Positions 1 through 7,331 are shown, counted from the first letter of the stretch. The stretch: DNA of 13,066 nt from Pseudomonadota bacterium (GCA_021791235.1 JAJYXA010000253.1:1-13066), one strand, 5' to 3'. Notes: a model not told the origin generated them from the letters alone. Translations and numbers: made by a program.

Positions 1-423
1 GAAATCCTCCCGGGCCGCCTGGGCGAGCGCGTTTTCCATATTCTTGCGCTCGGTGATGTCGAGGATCACCCCCGAGATGCCGTCGGGCCGTCCTTCCGCA
101 TCGTAAAACACCGACTTGTAGAAGATCACATCGTGGACGCTGCCGTCGGCGTAGCGCACGCTGGTCTCATAGGTTTGCGTGCCGCCGTCGTCCATCAGAT
201 CGCGATCGGCCTTCTCGTAGATGGCGGCCAGCTCGGCAGGCGCGACATCATGAACGGTCGCACCGACGATTTTGGCGCGCGGCAGGCCGATATAGCTCTC
301 GAATGCGCGATTGCAGGCAATGTAGCGACACTCCGCGTCCTTGATGAAGATCGGACTCGGCAGCATGTCGATCGCATTCTGGATCCGCCGGACCATATCC
401 GGATCAGTGTGCTCGTCTCTCAA
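1..423 (-). CDS. PAS-domain sensor protein, N-terminal part (runs off the left edge)
   Basis: A minus-strand frame is open from the window edge to a stop at 604-606. The translation is a PAS domain with its PAC tail: SPIFIKDAECRYIACNRAFE at about residues 23-42, and a PAC segment ending GVILDITERK near residue 131. The sequence after it (NMENALAQAARED) looks like a linker to a second PAS, histidine kinase or GGDEF module outside the window, so the output domain is unknown. The start is uncertain. I chose TTG at 423 because GGGGA lies 9 nt upstream and the PAS domain begins about 20 residues later. GTG at 477 and ATG at 396 are alternatives. Sequence upstream of 423 in this frame no longer looks like protein. 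PAS domains sense small ligands, redox state or light; nothing here identifies the signal. Confidence 0.75.
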   Translation of the reverse strand, partial: MRDEHTDPDMVRRIQNAIDMLPSPIFIKDAECRYIACNRAFESYIGLPRAKIVGATVHDVAPAELAAIYEKADRDLMDDGGTQTYETSVRYADGSVHDVIFYKSVFYDAEGRPDGISGVILDITERKNMENALAQAAREDF

Positions 424-541
424 TTCCAGAAGTCCCCATTTTTTGTTCTTCCCTGCGCAGTCTAACGCAGCACCCACCCGCGACCGCGAGAACCGGTCTC
501 GCAACGCCCTCTGCGCCGCGGGCCCGCATACAGCGGAATGG

Positions 542-562
542 ATCGATGCAAGACCTGGCCCT
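542..562 (+). repeat. Repeat family B, half copy
   Basis: The 21 bases match the right half of the inverted repeat at 7856-7901 at 19 of 21 positions by eye (ATCGATGCAAGACCTGGCCC here, ATCAATGCAAGACCTGACCC there). The left arm is absent. It lies in the gap between the PAS gene and the monooxygenase gene. Confidence 0.5.
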
Positions 563-666
563 GAACGCGGCCCCGAAGTCCTGGTCCTGATATTAAGCTG
601 CGCTCACCGCACGATGCAAAAATGAAACGTTTTACCGTACGCTCTGTCGCACCATGCGGGATCAAG

Positions 667-680
667 TGCATGGACATGCA
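667..680. promoter_or_regulatory. Small palindrome upstream of the monooxygenase gene
   Basis: TGCATG and CATGCA are perfect 6-bp inverted arms around GA. They lie just before a TTGACC hexamer (684-689) that could serve as a -35 for the gene starting at 731, although no good -10 follows. This could be a regulator site or chance. Confidence 0.25.
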
Positions 681-730
681 TTGGTTGACCCTGCCCTGAC
701 GGGCATCACAGTTTGCGAAAGGATTCCAAG

Positions 731-1033
731 ATGTTTGTAGCAATGAACCGATTCAGGATTGCACCGGGTAAAGAAGCGGAATTCATCGAGATATGGCGCA
801 ACCGCGAGACCCATCTCGATCAGGTGCCGGGGTTCAAGACCTTCAATCTGCTGCAGGGGGCCGGCAATGACGAATTCACGCTCTTCGCGTCGCATTCGAT
901 CTGGGAGTCGCGGGCTGCTTTCGAAGACTGGACCAGATCCGAAGCCTTCCGCCAGGCCCATGCCAATGCAGGCGCCTCCAAGGGTATTTATCTGGGCCCG
1001 CCGCAATTCGAGGGATTTGACGCCGTGCTGTAA
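731..1033 (+). CDS. IsdG/HmoA-like heme-degrading or ABM-family monooxygenase
   Basis: This is a 100-residue protein of the antibiotic biosynthesis monooxygenase (ABM) fold, a dimeric ferredoxin-like alpha/beta barrel. It begins MFVAMNRFRIAPGKEAEF and has the typical SxWES(R)xAFExW stretch. The three residues that define IsdG-type heme-degrading enzymes (Asn near 6, Trp near 67, His near 77) are all present as N6, W67 and H77, so heme cleavage is a real possibility rather than just the generic fold. The ATG at 731 has AAAGGA at 717-722 and is preferred over the in-frame TTG at 713. The gene stands alone: no heme uptake or Fur-type site was recognised beside it. A quinol monooxygenase of the same fold is the main alternative. 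Confidence 0.85.
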   Translation: MFVAMNRFRIAPGKEAEFIEIWRNRETHLDQVPGFKTFNLLQGAGNDEFTLFASHSIWESRAAFEDWTRSEAFRQAHANAGASKGIYLGPPQFEGFDAVL

Positions 1034-1108
1034 AGCGGCGGGCGATCCTGCCTCTTTGAATTGCCTGATTCCTGCAACGTCCGCGCCCACCCTCGACACC
1101 CTGCCCCG

Positions 1109-1141
1109 CAACGAACCAAGGCTGATCCTTTTGGTTCGTTG
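1109..1141. other. Stem-loop with 11-bp perfect arms
   Basis: CAACGAACCAA (1109-1119) and TTGGTTCGTTG (1131-1141) are perfect inverted arms around an 11-nt loop, 76 bp after the monooxygenase stop codon. There is no T run after the stem on the plus strand, so it is not a standard intrinsic terminator. It may be a transcript-end structure or a protein-binding palindrome for the transporter gene at 1251. Confidence 0.45.
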
Positions 1142-1250
1142 AAGCCGCGCGTTGAAACTCACTGTACCCGTGCCTTCCGGGTTCACGAAACAATAGGCTG
1201 CGCTGTCAGTGGTATCGTAACCGGCACCGCTTATCCCAGAAGCTCATCCC

Positions 1251-2156
1251 ATGACAGATGCAGCCATCCCTGCCCCGGTCCACCTGCTCAAAGGCTTTGC
1301 GGCTGCGGCTGCGGTCGTCGTGGTCTGGTCCGGGTTCAACATCGTCTCCCGCCTGGGAGGGCGTAGCCCGCTTACCGCCTACGACATGGCAGCCATCCGG
1401 TTTGTCTTCTCGGGTATCGTGTGTCTTCCGTTCGTGCTGGCCCGATGGCGGCGCCTCAAGTGGCCGCGACTGGCGGTGCTGGCCGCGTTGGGCGGCATGA
1501 GCTACGGGTTGCTGGTCTACTCGGGCTTTTCCCTTGCGCCGGCCGCCCATGCGGGCATTCTGGTCAATGGCGGCATTCCGTTTGCGACCGCCTTGATCGC
1601 CTGGCTCGTACTCGGGCACCGCCCCGGCATCCGGTCCGAATTCGCCCTGCTGGTCGCAGCTTTGGGGATCGTGCTGATCGGCATCCACAGCTTTGGTCAA
1701 TTTTCCGGGGCCCCCGCCCATCAATGGGTGGGGGATGTGTTCTTTCTCCTTGCCGCAATCTGCTACGCATGCTTTGGCTTGTTGCTCAAGCATTGGCAGG
1801 TCTCGCCCCTCGAAGCAACGATCGGTGTCGCCGTGATTTCAATGGTTTTCTACACGCCTGTTTATCTCCTGTTCCTGCCCAAGGCCATCACCACCGTTCC
1901 CCTGTCCTTCGTTCTGTTGCAAGGCGTGTATCAAGGCATCCTGGCCGCCTCGATTGCCGGCCTCCTCTTCGCCTACGCCATCCACAACATCGGACCGCAG
2001 CGGGCAACCCTCATGCTGGCCATGGTTCCTGGCATCTCGGCAGTGGCAGCCGTGCCCTTGTTGAAGGAATCCCTCGATGCCGTGACCCTTGCCGGCGTCG
2101 TGCTGGTGACGACCGGTGCTGTGCTGGGCGCGACACATCAACAATTGGCAAGATAA
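1251..2156 (+). CDS. EamA-family (DMT superfamily) transporter
   Basis: The 301-residue protein has about ten hydrophobic segments arranged as two EamA repeats (roughly residues 10-145 and 160-295), the usual length and layout of drug/metabolite transporters such as RhaT/YdcZ/EamA relatives. Typical features are the first-helix VVWSGFNIV, followed by AIRFVFSGIVCLPF, the short basic loop LARWRRLKWPR, and the second-repeat end ATLMLAMVPGISAVAAVPLLKE. It is an inner-membrane carrier, probably an exporter of small metabolites or amino acids; the substrate cannot be read from sequence. The ATG at 1251 has only a weak AGAAG upstream. It is monocistronic or loosely followed by the DUF2461 gene 138 bp downstream. 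Confidence 0.9.
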   Translation: MTDAAIPAPVHLLKGFAAAAAVVVVWSGFNIVSRLGGRSPLTAYDMAAIRFVFSGIVCLPFVLARWRRLKWPRLAVLAALGGMSYGLLVYSGFSLAPAAHAGILVNGGIPFATALIAWLVLGHRPGIRSEFALLVAALGIVLIGIHSFGQFSGAPAHQWVGDVFFLLAAICYACFGLLLKHWQVSPLEATIGVAVISMVFYTPVYLLFLPKAITTVPLSFVLLQGVYQGILAASIAGLLFAYAIHNIGPQRATLMLAMVPGISAVAAVPLLKESLDAVTLAGVVLVTTGAVLGATHQQLAR

Positions 2157-2294
2157 GGATAGGGGAACGCGCGGATTGAGTTATCGATGGAGGGAAATGA
2201 AGTTTGACTCCGATTAGGGTGTGGGCGCTTTGCCGTGAGCCAGAATCCGCAACGGCTATGCTGTCGGTCATCCGTTTTCGAAACAGGGCGAAAC

Positions 2295-2981
2295 ATGGCA
2301 GACCGTTACTTCACACAGGGCACGTTCGACTTTCTCGCCGCGCTCGCCGCCAACAACCGGCGCGAGTGGTTCGACGAACACAAGCCGGACTATGAAGCGA
2401 TGGTCCGCACGCCTGCCCTGAATTTCATCAGCGACATCGCAACCGATCTTGCCATGATTTCGCCGCATTTTCTCGCCCTGCCGCGCAAGGCAGGCGGCGC
2501 ACTGATGCGGGTCAATCGCGACATACGGTTCGGCCACGACAAACGTCCCTTCAAAACCAATATCGGAATTCAGTTCCGGCATGAGATCGGCAAGGACGTG
2601 CATGCCCCGGGTTTTTACCTGCACATCGAACCCGGCGATTGTTTTGTCGGCGTTGGCCTGTGGCGCCCGGACATGCACGCCCTGGGCAAGATCCGCGATG
2701 CAATCGTCGACACAGGGGATGCCTGGCTCGCCGTTCGCGACGACACGGTTTTCAGCCAGACATTCGCGCTCGTTGGCGATTCCCTGACGCATGCACCGCG
2801 TGGCTATGCCAAAGACCATCCCTTGCTGACGGATCTGAAGCGCAAGGATTTTCTTGCCCTGTCCCGCTTGACCGATGCTGCGGTTCGCGCCAAGGGGTTT
2901 TATCCGAACGTCGTCGAACGGTTTGCGCAGTCCGCGCCTTTCATGGGCTATCTGTGCAAGGCGTTGGAATTGCCTTTTTAA
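2295..2981 (+). CDS. DUF2461 family protein (TIGR02453)
   Basis: The 228-residue protein has the features of DUF2461/TIGR02453: an N-terminal FDFLAALAANNRREWFDEHK with the conserved N-R-EWF core, followed by RVNRDIRFGHDKRPFKTN near residues 74-91, GFYLHIEPG, and the PDMHALGKIRDAI segment. The family is soluble, widespread in bacteria and of unknown biochemical function. ATG at 2295 gives the usual family length and has an AGGG upstream (about 2285). A GTG at 2235 would add 20 residues that do not look like the family. The gene ends 18 bp from the end of the convergent NTF2-like gene, with no obvious terminator between them. Confidence 0.9.
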   Translation: MADRYFTQGTFDFLAALAANNRREWFDEHKPDYEAMVRTPALNFISDIATDLAMISPHFLALPRKAGGALMRVNRDIRFGHDKRPFKTNIGIQFRHEIGKDVHAPGFYLHIEPGDCFVGVGLWRPDMHALGKIRDAIVDTGDAWLAVRDDTVFSQTFALVGDSLTHAPRGYAKDHPLLTDLKRKDFLALSRLTDAAVRAKGFYPNVVERFAQSAPFMGYLCKALELPF

Positions 2982-2999
2982 GAACGGAAAAGATCTGCG

Positions 3000-3356
3000 C
3001 TACGGCAGATAGTGCGCCGCCGCCCGCTCGACGAGGCCGCCGGCATCGAAGAACAGCACTTCAATGACGGGGCCACGCACGCCGTTGTATTGGATCGCCA
3101 CGCTGTCCGCCCCGGCAAACGTCGCCAGCAGTTCGAAGTGCAGGTCGGGGAAGCGCGACAGGGCCAGCCTCCAGTAGTCCCCCACCGCGCGTTTTCCCTT
3201 GAGCACGCCGCCCGGCTCGCCTACGATCACGGCGATATGCGGGGAAGACATCACGAAGTCCTCGCTGTAGTGCGACAGTATCCGGTCCAGATCATGGCTG
3301 TTCCAGGCTTCGATCCAGTCCTTGCCGAATCTGTCGGCTTGAGCTTTCGTGATCAC
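3000..3356 (-). CDS. NTF2-like / SnoaL-like protein
   Basis: The 118-residue protein has an NTF2-like cone fold pattern: an N-terminal helix DWIEAWNSHDLDRILSHYSE, then DFVMSSPH, and a GVLKGKRAVGDYWR loop near residues 50-63. It ends in a beta sheet typical of SnoaL-type or ketosteroid isomerase relatives. Family members are small-molecule isomerases, hydrolases or ligand binders; the substrate here is unknown. The start is GTG at 3356, with GGAGG only 4 nt upstream (3361-3365). This start overlaps the 3' end of the DUF1127 frame by 65 bp. The N-terminal WIEAWNSHDLD helix is family-conserved, so a later start is unlikely. It probably shares a transcript with the DUF1127 gene. Confidence 0.85.
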   Translation of the reverse strand: MITKAQADRFGKDWIEAWNSHDLDRILSHYSEDFVMSSPHIAVIVGEPGGVLKGKRAVGDYWRLALSRFPDLHFELLATFAGADSVAIQYNGVRGPVIEVLFFDAGGLVERAAAHYLP

Positions 3357-3672
3357 GTGTCCTCCGATTCCAGATGTGCATTCCTAATTGCCGTGCCGAA
3401 ATCAGCAGCCGACGCAGCGCGCGCGCCCGGCGTTCCCTTCGGCCATAGCGGACCGCGTACATGATGCCGCCCCGATCCACGCCCAGATCATGCAGTGCCC
3501 GGTCGCTCAATGCGCCGAGTTCCGACTCGGCCTGCCGGCATACCATGGCAACGTACAGGCGCCGCAGGATTCTGCTTACAACCCTCCGTATATAGCGCCT
3601 GCGCAAGGCTTCTGCCCGGCGCACACGCTGCCGGACATCCACGCTGCCATCATGTCGTGTGTTGCAATCCAT
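3292..3672 (-). CDS. DUF1127 family small basic protein with C-terminal extension
   Basis: Within this minus-strand frame, residues about 42-76 carry the DUF1127 signature: an Arg-rich stretch (RRVVSRILRRLY) followed by ELGALSDRALHDLGVDRGGI and YAVR. DUF1127 proteins are small, Arg-rich, and in some alphaproteobacteria involved in RNA turnover or phosphate and carbon metabolism. ATG at 3672 gives 126 residues, longer than the usual 45-90, with an Arg-rich C-terminal tail that runs 65 bp into the NTF2-like gene. No strong ribosome site precedes 3672. The frame stays open far upstream, but that sequence overlaps the MocR gene and is not convincing protein. The tail may be a drifted stop codon. 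The gene is divergent from the MocR gene across a 165-bp gap with an inverted repeat. Confidence 0.6.
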   Translation of the reverse strand: MDCNTRHDGSVDVRQRVRRAEALRRRYIRRVVSRILRRLYVAMVCRQAESELGALSDRALHDLGVDRGGIMYAVRYGRRERRARALRRLLISARQLGMHIWNRRTRDHESSSRQIRQGLDRSLEQP

Positions 3673-3732
3673 GCCCGGAATACTAGGCAGGCACGGCACA
3701 TCGATGCAGAGGCAGAAAAACCGATTTTGTTC

Positions 3733-3765
3733 GGTTACAGTTGCACACGGGGCCCAACTGTATCC
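3733..3765. promoter_or_regulatory. Inverted-repeat operator, likely for the MocR regulator
   Basis: GGTTACAGTTG (3733-3743) and CAACTGTATCC (3755-3765) are inverted arms matching at 10 of 11 positions around an 11-bp spacer, so the arm centres are 22 bp (two helical turns) apart. The site is in the divergent gap between the DUF1127 and MocR genes, 73 bp before the MocR start. MocR-type dimers commonly bind repeated sites in such gaps. No convincing -35/-10 pair was found around it. Confidence 0.6.
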
Positions 3766-3837
3766 ATCGGAATAGGCATTGCGTGTACTGCATCCGGGCA
3801 TGGACCTGGCCCTACACTGGCGAGACAGGAGGCTGCA

Positions 3838-5244
3838 ATGAACTTGTACGAAAACCTCGCGACGCACGTGAAGAACGCCATCCGCCAGGGCGTATATCAG
3901 CCCGGTGACCGCCTGCCCTCCGTCAGAAGGCTGTCCGAGCAGCACCGGGTCAGCCAGAACACGGCTGTGTCGGCCTACCGGCTGCTGGAAAGCCACGGCT
4001 GGCTGGAGGCCCGGCCGCAATCCGGATTCTTTGCACGCCACCCCGAATCCTCACTGCCCCCCGCAAAAGGCAACGACAGTGCCGAAGGTCCCTGCACGGT
4101 CAGCGTCACCGAGGTCGCCCTGCGCCTGTGCCGCAACGCGCTCCGGACCGACCTCGTTTCGCTGGGGGCTGCAACCCCCCACCCCGGCTATCTTCCGCTG
4201 GGCGACCTGCGCGCCGCGTTCAACCGTTGCCTGCGCGACAGCAACGATGTCGCCAGCCGCTACAGCTTTCCCCCCGGCGAGGAATCCCTGCGGATACGTA
4301 TCGCGCAACGCGCCGCCGAACGCGGCTGTGCCTTCGGCCCGGACGACGTGGTCATCACCGACGGTTGCCAGGAAGCCCTGAACCTCGCCCTGCGCGCCGT
4401 TGCCAAGGCCGGCGACATCATCGCCATCGAGAGCCCAGCCTTTTTCGGCACCCTCCAGGCGATCGAGTCCCTGGGCATGCAGGCGCTGGAAATCCCCAGC
4501 GACCCGGTCGAAGGCATCAGCCTCGACGCCCTGGCGCTGGCATTGGAACGCTGGCCGGTCAAGGCCGTGGCCGTCGTGAGCAATTTCAGCAACCCGACCG
4601 GCAGCCTCATGCCCGACGCCAACAAGGCCCGGCTGGTGAAGATGCTTGCCGCGCGCGGTATTCCGCTCATCGAGGACGACATCTACGGCGACCTCGCGCA
4701 TGGACGCCAGCGGCCCCGTCCGGCCAAGGCCTACGACCACGCGGACAACGTCCTGCTCTGCGCCTCGTTCTCCAAGACCATCGCCCCCGGATACCGCGTC
4801 GGCTGGATCGTGCCGGGACGCTGGCGCAAGGCCGTCGAGCATCTGAAGTACGTCAGCACCATGTCCAACGCCACCCTGCCGCAACTGGCTGTGGCCCACT
4901 ATCTGGCGGACGGGCGCTACGAACGCCACCTGAACAAGGTGCGCCGCACCTACGCCGACAACCTGGCACGCATGCAGGCGCACATCGCACGGCATTTTCC
5001 GGCCGGCACCCGGACATCGCGCCCCGACGGCGGCTTCGTGCTCTGGGTCGAACTGCCGGAGCAAATCGATACGCTCGCACTCCACGACAAGGCGCTGCGG
5101 CAAGGCATCAGCTTCACCCCGGGCAACCTCTTCTCGCCGCAGGGCCGCTATCGCAACTGCTTGCGGCTGGCCGCCGCCCTGCCCTGGGATACGCGGGTGG
5201 AACAGGCGCTGGAAGCACTGGGCAAACTGGCCCGGCGCGCCTAG
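3838..5244 (+). CDS. MocR-family regulator (GntR wHTH plus PLP aminotransferase domain)
   Basis: The 468-residue protein begins with a GntR winged helix-turn-helix (residues about 1-70: GVYQPGDRLPSVRRLSEQHRV, then NTAVSAYRLLESHGWLEARPQSGFF). It continues as a fold-type I aminotransferase domain. Visible PLP-site residues are N252 in NPTG, D281 and Y283 in EDDIYGDL, the Schiff-base lysine K313 in SFSKTIAPG, and R443 in NCLRLAAA, the usual carboxylate-binding arginine. MocR proteins use PLP or its amino-acid adducts as effectors and usually do not act as enzymes. ATG at 3838 is preceded by a perfect AGGAGG (3827-3832); the open frame further upstream is not coding. The cupin gene follows 75 bp downstream on the same strand and is the likely co-transcribed partner. 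The effector is unknown. Confidence 0.92.
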   Translation: MNLYENLATHVKNAIRQGVYQPGDRLPSVRRLSEQHRVSQNTAVSAYRLLESHGWLEARPQSGFFARHPESSLPPAKGNDSAEGPCTVSVTEVALRLCRNALRTDLVSLGAATPHPGYLPLGDLRAAFNRCLRDSNDVASRYSFPPGEESLRIRIAQRAAERGCAFGPDDVVITDGCQEALNLALRAVAKAGDIIAIESPAFFGTLQAIESLGMQALEIPSDPVEGISLDALALALERWPVKAVAVVSNFSNPTGSLMPDANKARLVKMLAARGIPLIEDDIYGDLAHGRQRPRPAKAYDHADNVLLCASFSKTIAPGYRVGWIVPGRWRKAVEHLKYVSTMSNATLPQLAVAHYLADGRYERHLNKVRRTYADNLARMQAHIARHFPAGTRTSRPDGGFVLWVELPEQIDTLALHDKALRQGISFTPGNLFSPQGRYRNCLRLAAALPWDTRVEQALEALGKLARRA

Positions 5245-5319
5245 CCGGAACGCAGCGGCACACGCCACGCACGAACCCAGCCTGCATCGGACACGAAACC
5301 ATCACCGGGAGAAATCGCC

Positions 5320-5808
5320 ATGACGCTCGCCACCCCTGCCGCCCTCGACGCCCTCGGCATTCCACCGCGCGGCCGTCCCTCGACCTACCCCCAGTCGATC
5401 CAGGCTTTTCTGGGCGAACGGCTGGCGGGACGCGAGAAGCGCGCCCTGGGCGATGCGTTCGGCCTGACGAACTTCGGCGTCAACCTCACGCGCCTGGCGC
5501 CCGGTGCGGTCTCGGCCTTGCGCCATGCGCATTCCCGGCAGGACGAACTGATCTACATCCTCACCGGATCACCCACCCTGCGCACCAACGAAGGCAGCGT
5601 GCGCCTGTCGCCCGGCATGTGCGCCGGCTTCAAGGCAGGCACCGGCAATGCCAGCCAGCTGCTGAACGAAACCGGCGAAGACGTGCTGTATCTGGAAATC
5701 GGCGACCGCTCGCCGGGCGACGAAGTCACCTACCCCGACGACGATCTGTTCGCCACCTTCGTCGATGGCCAGTGGCGCTTCTTCCACAAGGATGGCACGC
5801 CGTATTGA
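5320..5808 (+). CDS. Cupin-domain protein (COG3837-like), partner of MocR
   Basis: The 162-residue protein is a single-domain cupin. Motif 1 is clear: G62, then HAH at residues 69-71, E76, and G83 (RHAHSRQDELIYILTG). Motif 2, PGMCAGFKAGTGNASQLLN at 98-116, keeps the P-G and final N, but Ser112 sits where relatives normally have the metal-binding His (AHQLxN). Metal binding would then rest on H69, H71 and E76 only. The ATG at 5320 has GGGAG about 8 nt upstream. It follows the MocR gene by 75 bp without a terminator, so an operon is likely. Proteins of this type are found next to MocR regulators in many proteobacteria, but the reaction is unknown; a sugar- or amino-acid-derived ligand is only a guess. 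Confidence 0.88.
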   Translation: MTLATPAALDALGIPPRGRPSTYPQSIQAFLGERLAGREKRALGDAFGLTNFGVNLTRLAPGAVSALRHAHSRQDELIYILTGSPTLRTNEGSVRLSPGMCAGFKAGTGNASQLLNETGEDVLYLEIGDRSPGDEVTYPDDDLFATFVDGQWRFFHKDGTPY

Positions 5809-5881
5809 ACGGGCGCGCCGCCAGCAGAGGGATCACGCCTTCTGCACGACACAGCTCGGCTGCACACAGGACCTTGACCTT

Positions 5882-5913
5882 GGGGTCAGCTCAGCCTGGC
5901 CCCTTTGGTTGCC
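5882..5913 (+). repeat. Repeat family A, copy 1
   Basis: The core CTGGCCCCTTTGGTTGCC (5896-5913) matches the copies at 7946, 10031 and 12528. It is preceded by GGGGTCAGCTCAGC, which could fold back on CTGGCCCC as an imperfect hairpin. It lies between the cupin gene and the small membrane protein gene. Confidence 0.6.
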
Positions 5914-5962
5914 GTTTAATTGCATTTAATGTTGTATCGCACTCTTTGATCCGGGAAAACGC

Positions 5963-6319
5963 ATGATCCTTGCCGCAATCGTTCTGTTTTGTCTGGCGGT
6001 GGTGCTGGGCCTGTGGCTCGTGGTTCTGGGCGTGCGCTTTCGACGCGGCTCCCGGACCCTGGCGGCTGGGCACGCCGGCGTCGCCCTGCTGGGCCTGGGC
6101 CTGTTGGGAAGGCATATCTTCAGCGGCCCCGTTCACATGTTGTACAACGATGCGGCGCTGCTGTTTGTTCTGGCGCTGTCCGGCGGGCTGGTTCTGCTGG
6201 CCCTGCGCATGGGCAATCGAGAACATCGCTCGCCACCGCCGATGATCGGCGTCAGCCTCCACGCGGCCATGGCCCTATCGGCGCTGCTGCTGCTGGTGTT
6301 GGGGTACACGCATCCCTGA
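5963..6319 (+). CDS. Small hypothetical membrane protein
   Basis: The 118-residue protein has about four hydrophobic segments: residues 2-24 (ILAAIVLFCLAVVLGLW), 34-48, 62-82 (YNDAALLFVLALSGGLVLLA) and 95-115. A basic loop RFRRGSR follows the first. It is probably an inner-membrane protein with both ends on the same side. I do not recognise the family. ATG at 5963 has only a weak GGGA upstream. It is convergent with the PilZ gene, with a 63-bp gap. Repeat copy A1 lies about 50 bp before its start. The consistent hydrophobic pattern supports a real gene more than any motif does. Confidence 0.65.
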   Translation: MILAAIVLFCLAVVLGLWLVVLGVRFRRGSRTLAAGHAGVALLGLGLLGRHIFSGPVHMLYNDAALLFVLALSGGLVLLALRMGNREHRSPPPMIGVSLHAAMALSALLLLVLGYTHP

Positions 6320-6382
6320 CCTCTCGCTTCAAGCGGCAGTAGACCCGCACCGCTTCCATCAGCGTGAGGCTGGCAAAAACAG

Positions 6383-7069
6383 CTAGACCTCAACGACGAA
6401 AGAATGTTCTTCAGTGATTCTGCCGAGAAAATAATTCAGAAGCAGCTTGTGCTCCCAGGACAAATTCTCGAAGGACAAGCCGATCCTGCCCCCTTCATTG
6501 TCCGTGCCTGTCCGGTGGCGAAGCTTGGCCACGATATGGAGGTTGGTGTGTACGTCATCAAATTTGATTGGAAAAACCAGGTCGAAGAGACTGCCAACGC
6601 CCCCCAGGAAGCCTGGAGAGGAAATCATGGCGCCGTCAGCACTTAAATCGACGATCGAGACCTCAAGCGGAATTTCCTGGCCACGGGGAGAGATCGTTGC
6701 GGGCAGGGCAGTTTTCATGCGCATCGATTTGCGCACCTCTTTTGCTTTTACCGTAGCCGGGTAAGCGAAGAGCGCATGGACAAAGGGCGCCTTAAAGACA
6801 TTCAAGACCGGCGCAGTGAAAGAGAAATCGGTCTGGCCCGTGAAGCCCTGAATCAAGTACGCTTCGCCAATGATGATTTCCGTCTTGTGGCCGTCTGTGC
6901 CGCTCGGCGTCAACATCACGCCTTTGCCTTGGATGGCCGCGATAAATTGCGCCCCGATCACCGGCGCGCCCTCGCGCATTCTCTGAATATTCAGAACAAT
7001 ACCCGGGCGCAATCGTAATGTTTTCAGGCTCACCTCAAGCAACTCACCGCTATTCAACTCATCAGGCAT
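6383..7069 (-). CDS. PilZ-domain c-di-GMP receptor, YcgR-like
   Basis: The 228-residue protein has a YcgR-type N-terminal domain (about residues 8-105) followed by a PilZ domain. Both c-di-GMP-binding motifs are intact: RxxxR as R113-KSM-R117 and D/NxSxxG as D141-LSAD-G146. The protein is cytoplasmic and probably slows flagellar rotation or alters surface behaviour when c-di-GMP rises, as YcgR does. There are no flagellar genes in the window to support a motility role directly. ATG at 7069 has GAGAGG about 6 nt upstream; the in-frame TTG at 7102 is less likely. A TATACC hexamer on this strand (7094-7089) could be the -10. The gene is divergent from the YCII-domain gene across a repeat-bearing gap. 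Confidence 0.9.
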   Translation of the reverse strand: MPDELNSGELLEVSLKTLRLRPGIVLNIQRMREGAPVIGAQFIAAIQGKGVMLTPSGTDGHKTEIIIGEAYLIQGFTGQTDFSFTAPVLNVFKAPFVHALFAYPATVKAKEVRKSMRMKTALPATISPRGQEIPLEVSIVDLSADGAMISSPGFLGGVGSLFDLVFPIKFDDVHTNLHIVAKLRHRTGTDNEGGRIGLSFENLSWEHKLLLNYFLGRITEEHSFVVEV

Positions 7070-7141
7070 CAGACACCTCTCTCCGTCAGGGTATAGCCAC
7101 AAAACCAGGGGTCAGACTCCCTTTCCCAGCGCGCAAAATTC

Positions 7142-7187
7142 GGGGTCAAGTCTTGCCATGCAATACGTCAATGCAAGACCTGAATCC
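7142..7187. repeat. Repeat family B, full inverted-repeat copy 1
   Basis: GGGGTCAAGTCTTGC (7142-7156) and GCAAGACCTGAATCC (7173-7187) are inverted arms with 12 of 15 pairs. The whole 46-bp unit matches the copy at 7856-7901 at about 40 positions, including the shared centre ATGCAATACRTCAATG. Confidence 0.75.
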
Positions 7188-7331
7188 AGCGTTTCTCGTT
7201 TCTAAAAGGAGTCGGGTTCGAACTGGACGAGTTCTTATAAGGTCAACGACAAGGGCCGTCTATACAACTTTAGTCGTAGTACGTTCATACAAGACCCAAC
7301 CCCGAAGCAAGACCCAGCGGCATATTCAGGA

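Noticed and set aside
1206..1793. Minus-strand open frame of 195 codons
   Set aside because: It is antisense to the EamA transporter, with a Gln/Gly/Arg-rich composition typical of a shadow frame.
3388..3837. N-terminal extension of the MocR frame
   Set aside because: The frame is open upstream, but AGGAGG directly precedes the ATG at 3838 and the GntR domain starts there; the extension crosses the operator and the DUF1127 gene.
4051..5268. Long minus-strand open frame (405 codons) and a 612-codon plus-strand frame (4128-5966) over the MocR gene
   Set aside because: Both are other-frame shadows of the MocR and cupin genes, made long by GC-rich codon bias; their translations are low-complexity and show no family pattern.
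6331..6355. AAGCGG/CCGCTT inverted arms between the convergent membrane protein and PilZ genes as a terminator
   Set aside because: The arms are only 6 bp around a 13-nt loop, with no T run on either side.
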